Shown here: positions 36,201 through 51,200 of the stretch, in pieces | Layout of the letters: each line of letters opens with the position of its first letter | How positions within the stretch are numbered: position 1 is the first letter of the stretch | Assembly: GCF_003597395.2 (NCBI RefSeq) | Contig: NC_133770.1 | Location: 17,647,844 to 17,711,843, forward strand | Direction: 5' to 3' | DNA from: Chelonoidis abingdonii | Lineage: Eukaryota; Chordata; Testudines; Testudinidae | Length of the DNA stretch: 64,000 nt | Made by a program: the position numbers and the translations under genes | The notes under the pieces: generated by a model | Seen by the model: only the letters and a program-made list of their open reading frames with translations | Databases searched by the model: none | What the model was told of the DNA's origin: nothing

Positions 36201-39200
36201 TCACTCTGGACCCTATCCCAACCCTCCAGCGTATCTACCACTCCCCCCAACTTAGTGCTGACTGCTCAAGCAGCTGATCATAGGAAGTGGTCTTGATTGT
36301 ATTTCACACAAGTTCTGTATAATTAGCTTTCTTACACGTAGCATGGATTTAATTTATGAGAAAATAAAAATTTTTTTTGCTAATGAAGAAAATAAATGGA
36401 AGCTTTCAGCTTGAGTCATGGGAAGGCAGTCCACCATCTGAATACCTTTTAAGCACCCTTCATGTGTGTTAGCTCCCCCTGCAAGAAACAAGAGGCACAA
36501 AGATCAGTTGGTACTTAGCAGTGTTGGCCAGAACCTGCCCTCACTTGCATGTAAATTCAGAATAAATCAGTTGATTTCAGCGGATTTACACTGTGTAAGT
36601 GAAGGCAGAATTTTGCCTTTGCATGTGTTTTAAAAAAAAAACAACAAAAAAACCTCCTCAACCTTTTTATATAATCTAAATTTGGGGCCCAAATTGACCC
36701 AGGTGTCCCTGTTTTAATTTTGATAAGATTTAAATATGAGGCAGTTTACTTTTGCAGTAAATGTGTTTCAATTAATTTAGATTAATTTGCTCTAATTGGG
36801 AAGAGCAGCAGTGGTTCATGAACTTTGGTAAAACAGTGTAGGATTTTCCCTCTCCAACTTGAGAGCCTAGCTCATTATATATTGGATAATGTGCATGCAG
36901 AATACTTCGCCTCAAGTGACAGCTTGATGATTGTGAGGTATTTTGCTTTCTCATTAAGGCACTTTAGAAAAACTCCTGAATAATCTACGAATTCACATGC
37001 ATTGTTGAGCTACTACTCACCTGTGGTATTTCAATTGTCATTACAACAGTTAATTGGGATAGAATATATCTGTGCTTTATGTACCCAGAGTATATTTTAT
37101 ATTAATGGACATCATGGATGAATTCTTTGGCATGTGAGAAACTGTGTGCTACAAGATAATTTCTAAATTAGTCTGTTATTTGTTAGCATTGTAATAGCAT
37201 GATCCAGAAGAAAACCACTATTGAAGTTAATAAATTATTGACTTGAACATTACTTGTTACCTCTCTCTGTATCTAGTTCGTATACCACTCTCTTCACCAT
37301 GATATGTATCAAGTCCTCTCCCATCTCTGCTTAATTAACCCAGTATCACATTGTTTTTCTCTTCTAAAATAAAATTTCAGAATAATTTTTACACTGATGA
37401 AACCTGGAGATTGCTCTTTTATTCCGAAATGGTCCAGATTTGAACATCTCTAATTGTGGTGAATAGTCCCACACAAACTGATGGCTCTTACAAGGAGCAG
37501 GGTGTTACTTAATGTGAGTAAGACTAGCAGAATCTGGCTCTAATAATTTTGGCCCAGACTTTGCTCTTACATCATGCATACTGGGTGCAGAGCTGATAAG
37601 AGAAGACAAAGAGGGGATAATTGTGCTGGGACCCTGAGCTCAAAGGGATCCCCTCAATGTCTAACATCAGTGCAAATAAAATCAAATAGGAAGAGGTGGG
37701 GCCTCAGCAAATATGATGCACCAGGATCCCAAATTTCTCTTGACAGGCCTGAAATTCTGTGTCCGTATTATGCAGGAGATAGGGCTTGATCATTATAATG
37801 GTCCCTTGTGGCCTTAAATTCCATGGATCTGCGATACACCGGTGTAAAACTGGTGTATGGTCAGGCTCAGACTTGGAATTGAAGTAGTCTGTGTGTGTAT
37901 TTGTTTCAGATATATATAAAATGTGTGTGTGTATATGGCACTGAATCTGGCTAAAATGCTTACCAAAATATGAAACTTTGCCGAAGGAAATGTTATGAAT
38001 AACTGCACATTTGAGTAAGAAATTACTTCAGATGTGAATAGCCAAGACTGATTATGTGAAACTTAAGTTTGTCTGTAAACTAGTTGAATGAATGATGTTT
38101 TCTTCCTGAGAGGTTTCTTATATGCTTATCAGACCATGAGTGTCTTCTGATTACCTTCCCCTGCATTATACCTTCGATCTCCACGATTCTCTGTTGCATG
38201 AGTTAGACTGCGCAACACTCCTTGTGGAGCTTTTTTGGTAGTCTCTTTTGATACTTAATTGGCTTGTGATATCTGCTCTTCAGAGTCTTCCACCCCTCTG
38301 GCTACTCATGTCCAGCTCTTAGACAAGGGGATGCTTTCTTTGTTTGGCTTTTTGAGGATTGGTGTTGAGGTTTATAGTGGTAGGAGAGAATCCTCTGGTC
38401 TTTATCAGGGTGGTGGAGAACCTCTTTGAGCTGCGAAAAAATACCTGCATTAACGGCCTGATCCAGGTCTCATTGAACTCAGTGCAAGGACTTCCTTGGA
38501 CTTTAATGGGAACTGGAACAGAATAAATGCAGTAATTAAAAATTGTTAGAGCGAGGTAGAAGAAGAGTTGTTTCATTTTCACAGCAGTGGAGTGAGAAGT
38601 GCTTCCCTTTATAGTAATTGCACTGTGCTTCTCGCACAGTCTGTGCAGTATATGTAGAATCATATATATTACTTTGTAATCAGTATTATTGCTGGTAGTA
38701 AAGTTCTGTACTCTGCTCCTTCAGGCTAGACGGTAAGATTTCTCTGCGGGAAACCCTTTAGCAGCAGTGGACTCAGATGATTGCTACCATCAAGGTTTTA
38801 TTTGGAGATTGTATTCTCCCCTCCCCATCTGCAGTTGATATATTTGGTACCAATACCTGTAAAAGTGCTGCTGTCTTTGCAATGCAATATATTCCAGTGG
38901 ATTGGGATTATATCTTCCTCCATTGTGTATGCTTTCAGTCCTCTGACAGAAATAATTTGTGTCTATATGTTTAGTGTTATCACAGACCTGCATATTTTGT
39001 ATTTTTTTTTGTTCTTCTCAGGAAAAGTGCTGGTGTTCCTGGACAGCCACTGTGAAGTGAATGAGATGTGGCTACAACCTCTGTTGACTCCAATCAGAGA
39101 AGACCGCAAGACAGTGGTATGCCCTGTGATTGACATAATCAGCGCTGACACGCTTATCTACAGCTCTTCCCCAGTTGTGCGTGGAGGGTTCAACTGGGGT

Positions 39201-42200
39201 CTGCACTTTAAATGGGATCTTGTTCCTTTGTCAGAATTAGAAGGACCTGAAGGAGCCACTGCGCCAATCAAGTAAGATTTCTGCTGCCTGTTGGGAAGCA
39301 AGCTGAGAATTATAAGTAACATATGGTAAATAGAGACCAGCTCATAAATGAGACTTATATCTTTAAAAGCAGAGACTTACATTGGCAAGGGTCGGTCTGT
39401 CTCTTCGTTTTTACTGAGTTAGTTTAAGAGAAAATTAAACTTTAACAACAGGAAAAGGCTAGCCTAGCCTAATTTGCATGCTTTTAAAGGGCAAGAAAAA
39501 CACCTTTTTAGAGATTTATATAGCCCCACATTTGCCATGGTGCTCTACAGACAGATAAGACGTGATCTGTGTGAAGAGTTTATAGGCTATTCTGTATTAA
39601 ATATATGCTATCCAGTACCATAATATTAGAACTATATATTGGGGTATGTTTGCCTTAATGATGGTTATTTTGATTATCAACTGTGCCATAGTGATATGCT
39701 GTGTATCCATCTGGCATGTGCTCTGGAACTTCCGGGGCCAAATGTTAACGAAATGCTAGCTTTGGAAAATTCTTTCATTTTTTTGTAACAAGAAAGCAAG
39801 TGTCGTGGTCAATGATAGAACTGTGGTACCAGTTTTATTCAAGAGCTTTCATGTCAAGATTCTGTTCTTTCTATTCAGATGGCTTTTACATTTTTTTTCT
39901 TTTAGATTAGCATTTATCTTGGCATAAAGCTTTCTACTTCATCATGCATGGATGCAAAAGCTGCCTCAAACCATTAGCCACGCTATCGAGCTTTGTGGTG
40001 AATGTGTTGAAATCATCTATCCTTTCTATGATCAACCCTTTAAGTCCAGCCTGAAGTGCTTCTCAGGGTCATACTTCAAGGCAAAAGCCTGAGTAAAGAT
40101 GAGCACTAGGACTTGGCAGCACTTTCTTGGCTGTTTGTACCAAATAATAGGTGTCTGGTGGCCTATCAGAAATAAACAGTATCAGTCCAATTCCTACTGG
40201 ATGTGTCCATGTTATGAAATTGCCATCACCTTTGGAAACTTTGTCTTAGCAGAGAGGGCAGATATTCACTAGGCACTGCAGTAGAAATGGCTTGTACAGC
40301 GGAATCCCTCCAAGAGCAAGGCTGAAGTTGGCAGAGCAATGTGGAGAAGCTGATACGTTGCATATGTTCTCTAGTTTAGAGGTCTTCAGTCTCTTGGGCT
40401 GTTAATCCAGCACCGTTCATTGGCACTAGGTTGACTTCATAAAAAGGAAGCTTTAATTTCATCAAAACAATTAAACTAATTTCTGGCAGAATGTTAGTGC
40501 TTTATTACATTTTATTGCTGGGATGGGCTCTGAAACCTGGCTGTGTGTTCTTATCCTCCTCTGCCCTTGGAATGTGAATTTAACAGTGCTTCAAGCTGAC
40601 ATAAGCGGCTCCAACACTGGATTTTCTGCTGTGATTTGAAGACTCTGTGCATCAGGTTTTCCACATCAAGTTTTCCCATCACAAGGCTTGATCTGAGGAA
40701 GCCAAGAAACTTCTCCTGTTATTTCTTAATAAACTGGCTCAGCAATAATCTATTTGGGAAAAGATCACTGTAGGTATTTCTGAAGTTAGAAGAAGACAAC
40801 ACATGGGAGAAAACTGGAGAAGATCCATCAAAGAGAATTTTAAATTAAGAACCTTGATTAGAGATAATCCACCATGTGCCTGAAGATGTAGTCCTCTGTG
40901 TAGGCCGAGTTGCCACTGTCTTCCAAGGATTCTGGGATTGAGCCCAGAGACAAGGTTGATACTTAAATGGAGTCCCATTGTCCACGATGACAAAATTTCC
41001 TGAGTTTGAGCATGACTTTCCTATTTAGAGAAGCTCTCGCATTGCTTAAACAATATTCTACAAGTTGTTTTTTAAAATCTCTGAATATCACTTTCCACCT
41101 AATAGAAAGTTTTTTGTTTTGTCATCTATTTAGAAACCTTCATAGTCCAAATGTTATGGATTCTTCTCTACCCAGATGTTAGAGGGACGAATCCTATAGC
41201 AGAAGACCATGTCAGAACAAACAAGGGAATCCAGACTTAGGGCTGCTTACCCTGGACACTTTTATTGCATTTTTACTGACTAGGATTGTGGAATGCCTGT
41301 GTCTAGCCACTGCCATATGGCATGTTTGCATGAACTGCTGTTCCCTTCCCACCCCCCACACCTTACATTTTGCCAGGACAACAGCAGACAGGGACTTCCT
41401 GCTTATAAAAAGAGGTATTGGTCATACAGGAGCAGTTTAGGATGTAGGTTGTAGAATAGTAACTAATATATAGATGTTTACAAAATATATTGCTATAGTA
41501 AAAATGCTACATAAGAGGCATTGCATAGAAGGGACAAAGAACTGAAAAACCTCTGGAGAGAACAAATACTCAACTGTAGAAGAGTTATAACAATTGGGGG
41601 ATAACCTGATGATTTTATTAATGATGAAACATCAGTACTCCTGATTTTAAATTGTGAGACAAGATAAATAATTTAATTACACCCCATTAGGTTTATTGGG
41701 TTGTGTACTTTAAGCTTGATCCTTGTTTCATATAGAAAGGGAATTATTACTACTTTCAGGTGTTACCAGTAACTACAGTGTACACTGGAATGTATTATTT
41801 TTTCCCCCAAACAGGTCAGGACCAGCCTATATTAGCCCTTTGTTCATGAGGGGGAAATATACCATCATTTTGATTTGTACACACATCACTGTACATTTGT
41901 ATGTATAATAAACAAGTACATCCATACATTTCAGATCAAGAGCAACATAGTCAAGTAACCAGAAAATGTAGGTACTGCGTCAGAGCTAAAGAGACAAAAA
42001 TATCATCTGACTGGATACTAGGCAGGGTTGCAGTGCACTTACGCTGGTGATCTCATTGCAAAAGAGTAATTTGGCTTCTATGCAGCCAGCTATTTCTGTT
42101 CGAAGGAAGACTGAGGACGGGCGTGTGGATGGCAGTGTGCACTAGCATACTGTGCTTTAACTCCCCCGTGTGGGTGCTGTGGGCACAAACTAAAAGATAC

Positions 42201-45200
42201 CTCGCTCGCATTAACTTAGTGCTATTTAAAGGTGCACATCAAATAAATGTATGTTGTACAGTTCTATGTGATGGAACAGTGAGCGATCACAGATCATATT
42301 TATACACTTTGCTTTAAAAATAAATAAATTATAGGGTCTTTTGAGACCTGATCTGATTATTTCAATGCTGCAGTCGTAGTCAATGGGGTCCAAGCATCTG
42401 GATCCAGTAATAGGACTGGGGACTTGATGATTAAGCTAGAGTAACTTTTTTTATTAAAATGAGTGTGTAGACAATGGGAATTCATTTTTAACTTTTTCCT
42501 CTTCTAGGTCACCTACTATGGCAGGGGGCTTGTTTGCTATGGATAGAGAATACTTCAATGAACTTGGACAGTATGATAGTGGTATGGACATCTGGGGAGG
42601 AGAAAATCTAGAAATATCATTTCGGGTAATTGTTTTGTATTACAGTAGGTGCTTTACTTGTTCCCTTACCGAAGCAGAGATTCAGTAGCACTGGAATTGC
42701 TATTTGCATAGTGAAGCTATATGGGGCCTTCATTTTCCTTTCAAAGGATGCTTTCAACTTACAAAATAACACTCTGAAGTTTCTGACCCACTACTGTTAC
42801 AACTAATTTGATTATAACTGGAAGTTTAAAGTGGGGGAAAATGTTCTCACTTTTGACTTTTATTCTATAGTGTTTGACAGCACTTATCTTTAGTCACTTT
42901 TACAGTTTCTCCTTTTGTTTGTCTGAGTCTTTCACACAGCATATGGAGAGAGAGAGAGAGACTTAAAGAGAATATGGTTTATAAAAAGACAAATTTGGCA
43001 GGAGGAGACATGGGCAGATACACTGCGTGAAACTACATTTACTTCAGTTTGTGAAATTGTCTCAACTTCAAGCTGCCAGATGCCCTTTTAATATAAACAG
43101 GTTTATTTACATAACATTTCTATAGGCTTATAGGGGCTGTACAGACATGCTAGAATCCTCAGAAGAGCTTGAAACACAGTTTAGACAGGTATTGTACAAA
43201 TTAGGGATCATGCAGAAGATTAGTCTCAGAGCTGTTGAAGAAAGATGGGCAGAAAGCCACTGTTGGCAAGTTCCACTGTAGTTGGTTCATTAGGCTTGTT
43301 TTACATTTATCTTTTCTTTGTTCACAGGGTAGAGATTTAAAAATAAACTGTTTTAAACTTTTTTCAAACAAGTATTAGTAGGCACCTTTGGGTTTATAAG
43401 GAATGTTGATTCAGTCATTAGCTATGGACAGATATGAGGCAGGGGCTCATTAAGGAAACGAACAAATGTTTCTTAGCCACTGCTGCACAAAATAAAAATA
43501 CTTCAAACAAATCTGTTTGCAAATTGAGTCATGATAGGGACAAAGAACGTAGGTCACATTTACAGGATGTCGAGCTGAACACTGGAAATCGGTGACTTTG
43601 AAAACAAATTTGGGGTTATGGTGGAAAACCAGCTGAATTGGGGCTCGTATGCTGTGATGCTGTGGCTACAGGCCTAACTCAATCCTTGGATGTATAAGGA
43701 GGAGCATATTGAGTAGAAGGAGGGAGATGGTTACCTCTGTACAGCATTGATGAAATTGTTACTGAAATACTGTGTCCAAGTACAACATGCCTACTTGAAA
43801 AATTGGAAAGGATTCAGAGTAGAGTTGTTAGAAGAATTCAGGGCCTGGAAAATCTGCTTTCCAATGAGAGACTTAGGAAGCTCAATCTGTTTATCTTATC
43901 CAAGAGGAGGTGAAGAGGTGACTTGATGAGTCTGTAAGTACCTACTTGGGAGAAGATTTCTGAGAGTCAAGGGCTCTTTAGTCTAGCAGACAAACACATA
44001 ACAAAATCCAGTGACTGGAAGCTGAAGTTAGGAAAAAAACTCAGAATGGAAGCAAGGTGCAAACTAAAGACTGGATATCTTTCTAAAACAGATGTTCTAG
44101 CTCAACCAGAAGTTATGGGCTTAATGCAGGAATTATTGGTTGACGTTCTCTGGCGTGTGTTATGTAGGTCAGACTAGATCATCAATCTGGTCTTTTCTGG
44201 CCTTAAAATGCCTGAATTTTACGTACCAGAGAGAAAGTAAAGTAGGACAAACATTTTAATTCCTGCACCCAAAAGGGATTACATGTCACACACATGTATA
44301 TCTGCATACAACATGTATGGAAAACCTGTTGCAAACAACCGCTTACAGGACTTAACAGTGTTTGCTTAGCAGAGGTTGTTATATTAAGGTGGAGAAAAAA
44401 TGTACATATTAAGTTTGTGGGGATACTCTGAAATGGACAGGAGATAGATCATTGTCCTGATTAGTCAATTACACAGGTTACTGTGTGCGCACATGTACTG
44501 TAGCAGGAACAGTAGGGATGCTGAAGTTAAGGTTAAATAATTAGCCTTATACTAGTAATAATAAATAAATAGTCTATTCTAATGCCTGGTCTACACTTCA
44601 AAATTATACCAGTATGACTGTCAGAGATGTTTTTTTCTTTTTAAATTTAAAAAAAAAATTTTTTTTTAAACCAATATATAGTTATACTTGTACAAGTCCT
44701 AGTGTGGACACAGTGATACTGGTATAAAGGTGCCCTACCTGTAGGGAATAGCTATACTGTTATAAAGCACTTTTATACCAATATCACTTTGTCCACGCCA
44801 TCAAGGTTGGACCTGTACACTTAAGCTTTGTCTGCAGTTCTGGGTTAACCTGTATTGTCACCTATAACTTTCTAAACTTTTGCTTTTGTCCTGAAATGTT
44901 CTATGTTTGGTCTTTTGTCTGAAAACTAAATATTGAAAGCTTGAAAACCATTGTGGCTCTTTCTAATGGAAAGGACAGTTGGAGAAAATGTGCTGTTTTT
45001 AAAAACTGCTGGCAACATTTTATTTTGAACAACCCTAAAAAGTGGCAGAGAGGTTATATAGGCAAATTGATATGAAAATTATCTTTTTCAAAGAGTAAAG
45101 CCTTGCCTTTTTCCACGCATAGGAAATTGGTTCTGATTTGACGGCGAGATAAGCCTTTAAAAACTGAATACTGAGCATACACAATTCTACCATAACTATT

Positions 45201-48200
45201 CCCTTAAAAAAAAAAAAAAAAAAGTATTGAACTTTTTTTGTACTCTATAGTGAGGTGTTTTCTGCTTTCTTGTGGACAGATCTGGATGTGTGGGGGTAGA
45301 CTTCTGATCATCCCTTGCTCCAGGGTGGGACACATATTCCGTAAAAGGCGCCCCTATGGCTCACCGGGGGGGAAGGATACCATGGCACATAACTCTCTGC
45401 GCCTGGCACACGTATGGATGGATGAATATAAGGTAAGACAAGAATTACAGAGTTTGAAATGGGAGTGTTAATTGAATTGTTCCAGTTTATGATAACGCGT
45501 GCCTTCCATTGTCTAATGAGGAGATACCATATGTGCATGATTCTAACTCGTGTGATTCGGCTTCTTAGTGTGAGATACTCAGAAATTCTGAAGTTCTATC
45601 ATCTTTTTGGCCTCTGAGGCCAGCATTAGGGACTGGAGGCATCAACCAATTCCACTTCCTGTCCAAAAGGGACTTTACCTACTGATTATATGAGTAGTCT
45701 ACCTCAGTTCTGTGTCTTTTTTTCTTGTATCAGCTGTGGAGTTCTCCAGATTTTTCTATTCTTGTTCTCTGAAACTTGCCAGGGTCTTTTGTTACAGCAA
45801 ATTTAGGGATGGAAGGCAGGTCTGAAGATATTTCCATATTTATACATATAATAAAAGTGCCAAGATAATGATATTGACTGAAGCTGTAGTGGGATGAACG
45901 GTATAGAAGAGAGCTGTAGAAAGATTAATGTAGATCAGGAGTCAGCAACTTTTCAGAAGTGGTGTGCCAAGTCTTCATTTATTCACTCTAATTTAAGATT
46001 TCGCGTGCCAGTCATACATTTTAATGTTTTTAGAAGGTCTATTTCTATGTCTATAATATATAACTAAACTATTGTTGTATGTAAAGTAAATAAGGTTTTT
46101 AAAATGTTTAAGAAGCTTAATTTAAAATTGCAGAGCTCCCCTGACCAGTGGCAGGACCCAGGCAGTGTGAGTGCCACTGAAAATCAGCTCGTGTGCCGGC
46201 TTTGACACACGTGCCATAGGTTGTCTACCCCTGGTTTAGATTGTCTGTCTGTTTTCCTCTGTTTTGTTCAGCAGAGAGTTCAACAGCAACATTTAGTAAA
46301 TAATTAAAAATACTATATGATAGAGGGGAAAAAGGGAAATAGTAAAAATTGCATTTTAATTTTTACATTGATGAGGAGTTGTAAATTATGTATTTATGCA
46401 ATTATGAGAAACCAATATGCGATACAAATAAAGCAAAATATCATAGTTACGCTTTCAAGGATACGATGATGACTACACTGAATATCCCACTTCATTAATA
46501 CTTTTATTGAAAAAAGGAACAGATACAATAATACACAGAGTTATATATTTGATACACAAAAGTCTAACCTAATTCATTCCTGTGACAGTGTACAATTGCC
46601 TTGGATTCCATTTCACTATATACATGATAAGCTTTATGCTAGATTGCATTAGTCTTGCTCTTATAGCCTCTTTGTACCTGCTACAGAAGTTTCAGTGATA
46701 TTAACTTTGCAGGCATCTTCATAATTAACAAGTATCTCAGTAATGATGGATATATAGTCTTAATTATTGTCGGTCAGAAGACCAGAAGATTAAAAATAGC
46801 TCTAGACTGTCATTCTCTCCAGCAAGTTCCAAACATCATTTAAAGTGCAGATGTACTCAGCGAAGTGCCAGGGTTCCATGCTTATCGTATCCTAAAGAAT
46901 GCATATGAAATTAGCCTAGTCTACAGACAGTGTCTTTTCTGTTTTACCTGAAAACTCAGTCTAGGATGTGAGAATCAACATGGGAATTTTCCTGTTCATA
47001 CATCACCAGAAATAACGATTCTGCAGGCCATATTATGCCTAATATTGTGTAATCTCATTAACTCCCATTGCACCTCTGTTGAGGTTGCACAAGTATAATT
47101 GAGGGCATAATTTAACCTCTGAATCTTTATTACTAGGGATGAGGCGGGATAAGGACAGAACCCATCTTAACTCCAAGAGCCCAGATTAAAGGCCTAGCCC
47201 TGAAAATGCATGTGGATGTGAATATCTCCAATCAGATGAGTAGTCCTATTGAAGTCAGTGAGACTCACCACATGAATAATGTCATTCATGTGCAAGAACA
47301 AGCCCTAAATTTGCATGTGTGGCAGTTAAACAATAAATCATTTTTTGACTTGTACACCAAACACATTTGTTATGGAGATCATAGAGGCACAATAAACATT
47401 AACTCTAAAATGACATTATGGAATTTTGAAGGACTTGAAGGAGAGAGAGGTGATCAGGAACAGTTAACATGGATTCACCAAGGACAAGTCATGCTTGACC
47501 AACCTGATTGCCTTCTATGATGAGATAACTGGCTCTGTGGCTATGGGGGAAGCGGTGGACGTGATATACCTTGACTTTAGTAAAGCTTTTGATATGGTCT
47601 CCCACTGTATTCTTGCCAGCAAGTTAAAGTAGTATGGATTGGATGAATGGACTATAAGGTGGACAGAAAACTGGCTAGGTCGTTGGGCTCAGTGGGTAGT
47701 GCTCAACGGCTTGATGTCTAGTTGGCAGCTGGTATCAAGTGAAGTGCCTCAGAGGTCTGTCCTGGGACCGGTTTTGTTCAACATCTTCATTAATGATCTG
47801 GATGATGGAATGGATTGCACCCTCAGCAAGTTTGTGGATGACACTAAGTTGGTGGGGGAGGTAGATATGCTGGAGGGTAGTGATAGGGTCCAGAGTGACC
47901 TAGACAAATTGGAGGATTGGACCCAAAGAAATCCAATGAGATTCAGCAAGGATGAATGCAGAGTCCTGCACTTAAGACAGTGGATGAGAAGCTGGATATG
48001 AGTCAGTGTGCCTTTGTTGCCAAGAAGACTAGCGGCGTATTGGGCCGTGTTAGTAGGAGCATTGCCAGCAGATCAAGGAAAGTGATTATTCCCCTTTATT
48101 CAGCATTCGTGAGACCACATCTGGAGTATTGTGTCCAGTTTTGCCCTCCCCCTCACTACAGAAAGGATGTGGACAAATTGGAGAGAGTCCAGCAGAGGGC

Positions 48201-51200
48201 AACAAAAATGATCAGGGGGCGGGAGCACATGACTTATGAGGAGAGGCTGAGGGAACTGGGGTTATTTAGTCTACAGAAGAGAAGAGTGAGGGTGGATTTG
48301 ATAGCAGCCTTCAACTACCTGAAGGGGGGTTCCAAAGAGGATGGAGCTCAGCTGTTCTCAGTGGTGACAGAACAAGAAACAATGGTCTCAAGTTGCAGTG
48401 GGGAAGGTCTAGGTTGGAAATTAGGAAAACCTATTTCGCTAGAAGGGTGGTGAAGCACTGGAATGGGTTACGTAGGGAGATGGTGGAATCTCCATCCTTA
48501 GAAGTTTTTAAGGCTGGCTTGACAAAGCCGTGGCTGGGATGATTTAGTTGGTGTTGGTCCTGCTTTGAGCAGGGGATTGGACTAGATGACCTCTTGAGGT
48601 CTCTTCCAACCCTGGTGTTCTATGATTCTAATTCCAATTTTCAGAGAACTAATACTTTACATCAGTGGTTAAATGGAACAGGTATGTAGTTTAATGCATT
48701 GGATTAATCACTGTTTAAAATTTGTACTAGAAGTAATGTAAATAGTTCTGATTGGATATTTTCTCCTATTTCTTTTCTATGTAGGAACAGTATTTTGCTC
48801 TAAGACCTGAACTAAGGGCCAGGAATTATGGAAACATTACTGACCGTGTGGAGTTGAGGAAAAAAATGAACTGCAAGTCATTTAAATGGTATTTAGATAA
48901 TATCTACCCAGAGATGCAAATATCTGGGCCCAATGCCAAAGCTCAGCAACCAGTTTTTATTAACAGAGGGCAAAAACGACCTAAAATACTGCGGCGTGGA
49001 AGGGTAAGACACTGTTCAACTTCTTTAGAAAATCCTTCCATTTCCCCCTGCTCTTTTTAGGTAGTTTTGAACAGGGCTGCCCAGAGGATTCCGGGGGTCT
49101 GGGGTCTTCAGTGGCGAGGGGCCCAGGCTTTGGCGGTAATTCGGTGGCGGGGACGGTCCTTCTGTTCCGGGACCCGCCGCCGAAGTGCCCCGAAGACCCT
49201 CGGCGGGGGCCCCCCGCCACCAAATTACCACCGAAGCGGGAGCCACCGCCGAAGTGCAGCAGGGTCTTCAGCGGTAATTTGGTGATGGGAGGCCCCCGCC
49301 ACGGGTCTTCGGGGCACTTCGGCGACGGGTCCCGGAACGGAAGGACCCCCCGCTGCCGAATTACCGCCGAAGACCCGGCTGCACTTTGGCGGCGGGTCCC
49401 GCTTCGGCGGTAATTCGGCGGCAGGCGGTCCTTCCGCCCTGGAGCGGAAGGACCCCCCGCTGGCGAAGACCGGGATCGGAAGAAGCTCCGGGGGCCCGGC
49501 CCCGCGAGAGTTTTCCAGGGCCCCTTGAGTGAGTGAAGGAGTCTGCTTCAGGGGCCCCGAAAAACTCTCATGGGGGCCCCTGTGGGGCCCGGGGCCTGGG
49601 GAAAATTGCCCCTCTTGCCCCCCACTCTGGGCAGCCCTGGTTTTGAAACTTATTGTGATGATGCACATAGAAGTAAGTACAGTGAGTTGTTTTCACAGTA
49701 GGTGATTTGGTGTATACTGTAATAAAAGTTAGTTTTGTCTTGAAAATGACAAATTTTGTATATTTATCCAGAGGTAAATTGGAACAGGCCCCCTTATGTA
49801 AGCCAGGTTCTTTTCAGATGGTACCGTACTGAAGCAATGTCTTTCCCTTTGTTGAGGCTTTTCAGCTTTAAAGTCTATGTAGGACACTTTCATGACTGAC
49901 CGTTGGTTCTGAGAGTGGATTTGGGTTGAGAACCTACCCCGAGACTTTCACACTCTTTGTTTATTGTGGATGTACAATGTAATTAGCTTTCCTCAGTCAA
50001 TACTTTTGCTCAACAGTTTTTTGCAAAGATGAAAAGTCACATCTGACTGAAAATGCCTCTCTTGCCCTTTACCCATAAGGTGAGGCCAAGTGAGAAATCT
50101 TACTCTTAGATGTTCAGTGAAAGTATTTGGTGTATTAGTGGAAACCTAGCAATAAACACCACCAAGAAGGATATGGTGATAGACTTGTAAAATGGTGCAT
50201 ATCCGTAGCTTACTAAGTAGATCTTGGTTTATGGGTTTGTATGCAAGAATCACTGGAGTTGCACCTGCTTTTGCCAGTGCTGAATTTGGCCCAGTACAGT
50301 TTTCTAAAAAAGCAGGAATGACTCCAGATTCCATAGAACATCTGTCAATCTTTCTGTGTGCAAGAGAGCTGTAGGAGACTCAAGTAGTTCTTATTTTAGG
50401 TATGGACAAGTGGGAACCTTCCATTGATGATCATAAACCAATTTAATAAGTAATCTGGTTAATATGTAAACATGACCCCTCCTCCGCCCCAAACAGGACA
50501 ACGTAGCATAGTCTGCAATATTTAACAGTAAACTTTAAAAAATGGATGCAGTTGTTACAGTGTAGGGCCCCAATCCTGCAGGCTGTTGGATGCTGAACAC
50601 AAAATTGGACATACTGGGTCAGACCAAAGGTCCGTCTAGCCCAGTATCCTGTCTTCTGACAGTGGCAGGTGCCACGAGCTTCAGAGGGAATGAACAGACC
50701 AGGCGATCATCAAGTGAACATCTGTGTTTATGCAGAATCCCTTTGAAATCATTAGGATTTCACTGTAGAAGGCGCTACAGCTGAGTCCAGCAGTGAAGCA
50801 GTTATAGAATATTTTCATATTCAGTTCAGTACCTGGTTGGGCTGCTGTACGTTTTAAAATGAAATGTCTGGCTTGTTCTAAATACAGCAGATGCACCAAC
50901 CTGCCTTAGGCACTTTTCTTGTCGCTCTTTTTAACTTTGGTGGATAATAATGGCTTTTTGTTTATTCCCAGATGAAGGTTTAATTGAAGGAATACTGTTG
51001 GTTTTGAATGAGGTTATTCAAGGCTTTTGAACATCTCAAAATGAAGTGAGGGACCTTCTCTGTAGCCAAGGATCTCCTTCCCTTCAATTTAGAGGGCAGC
51101 CTTCTATGTCCTTTGACTAAACAGGGCAGTGTACTGCCAAATCTAAGTAAAGTCCTGCAGCTTGAGTCTTCGGGGTTTGATAAGTGTGCTCAATATTGTG

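Noticed and set aside
39960..41040. Possible processed pseudogene or insertion on the - strand.
   Set aside because: No protein family, poly(A) tail or flanking repeat could be identified.
49025..49668. Open frames of 70-147 codons on both strands.
   Set aside because: They span the CpG-rich foldback element and reflect its composition.
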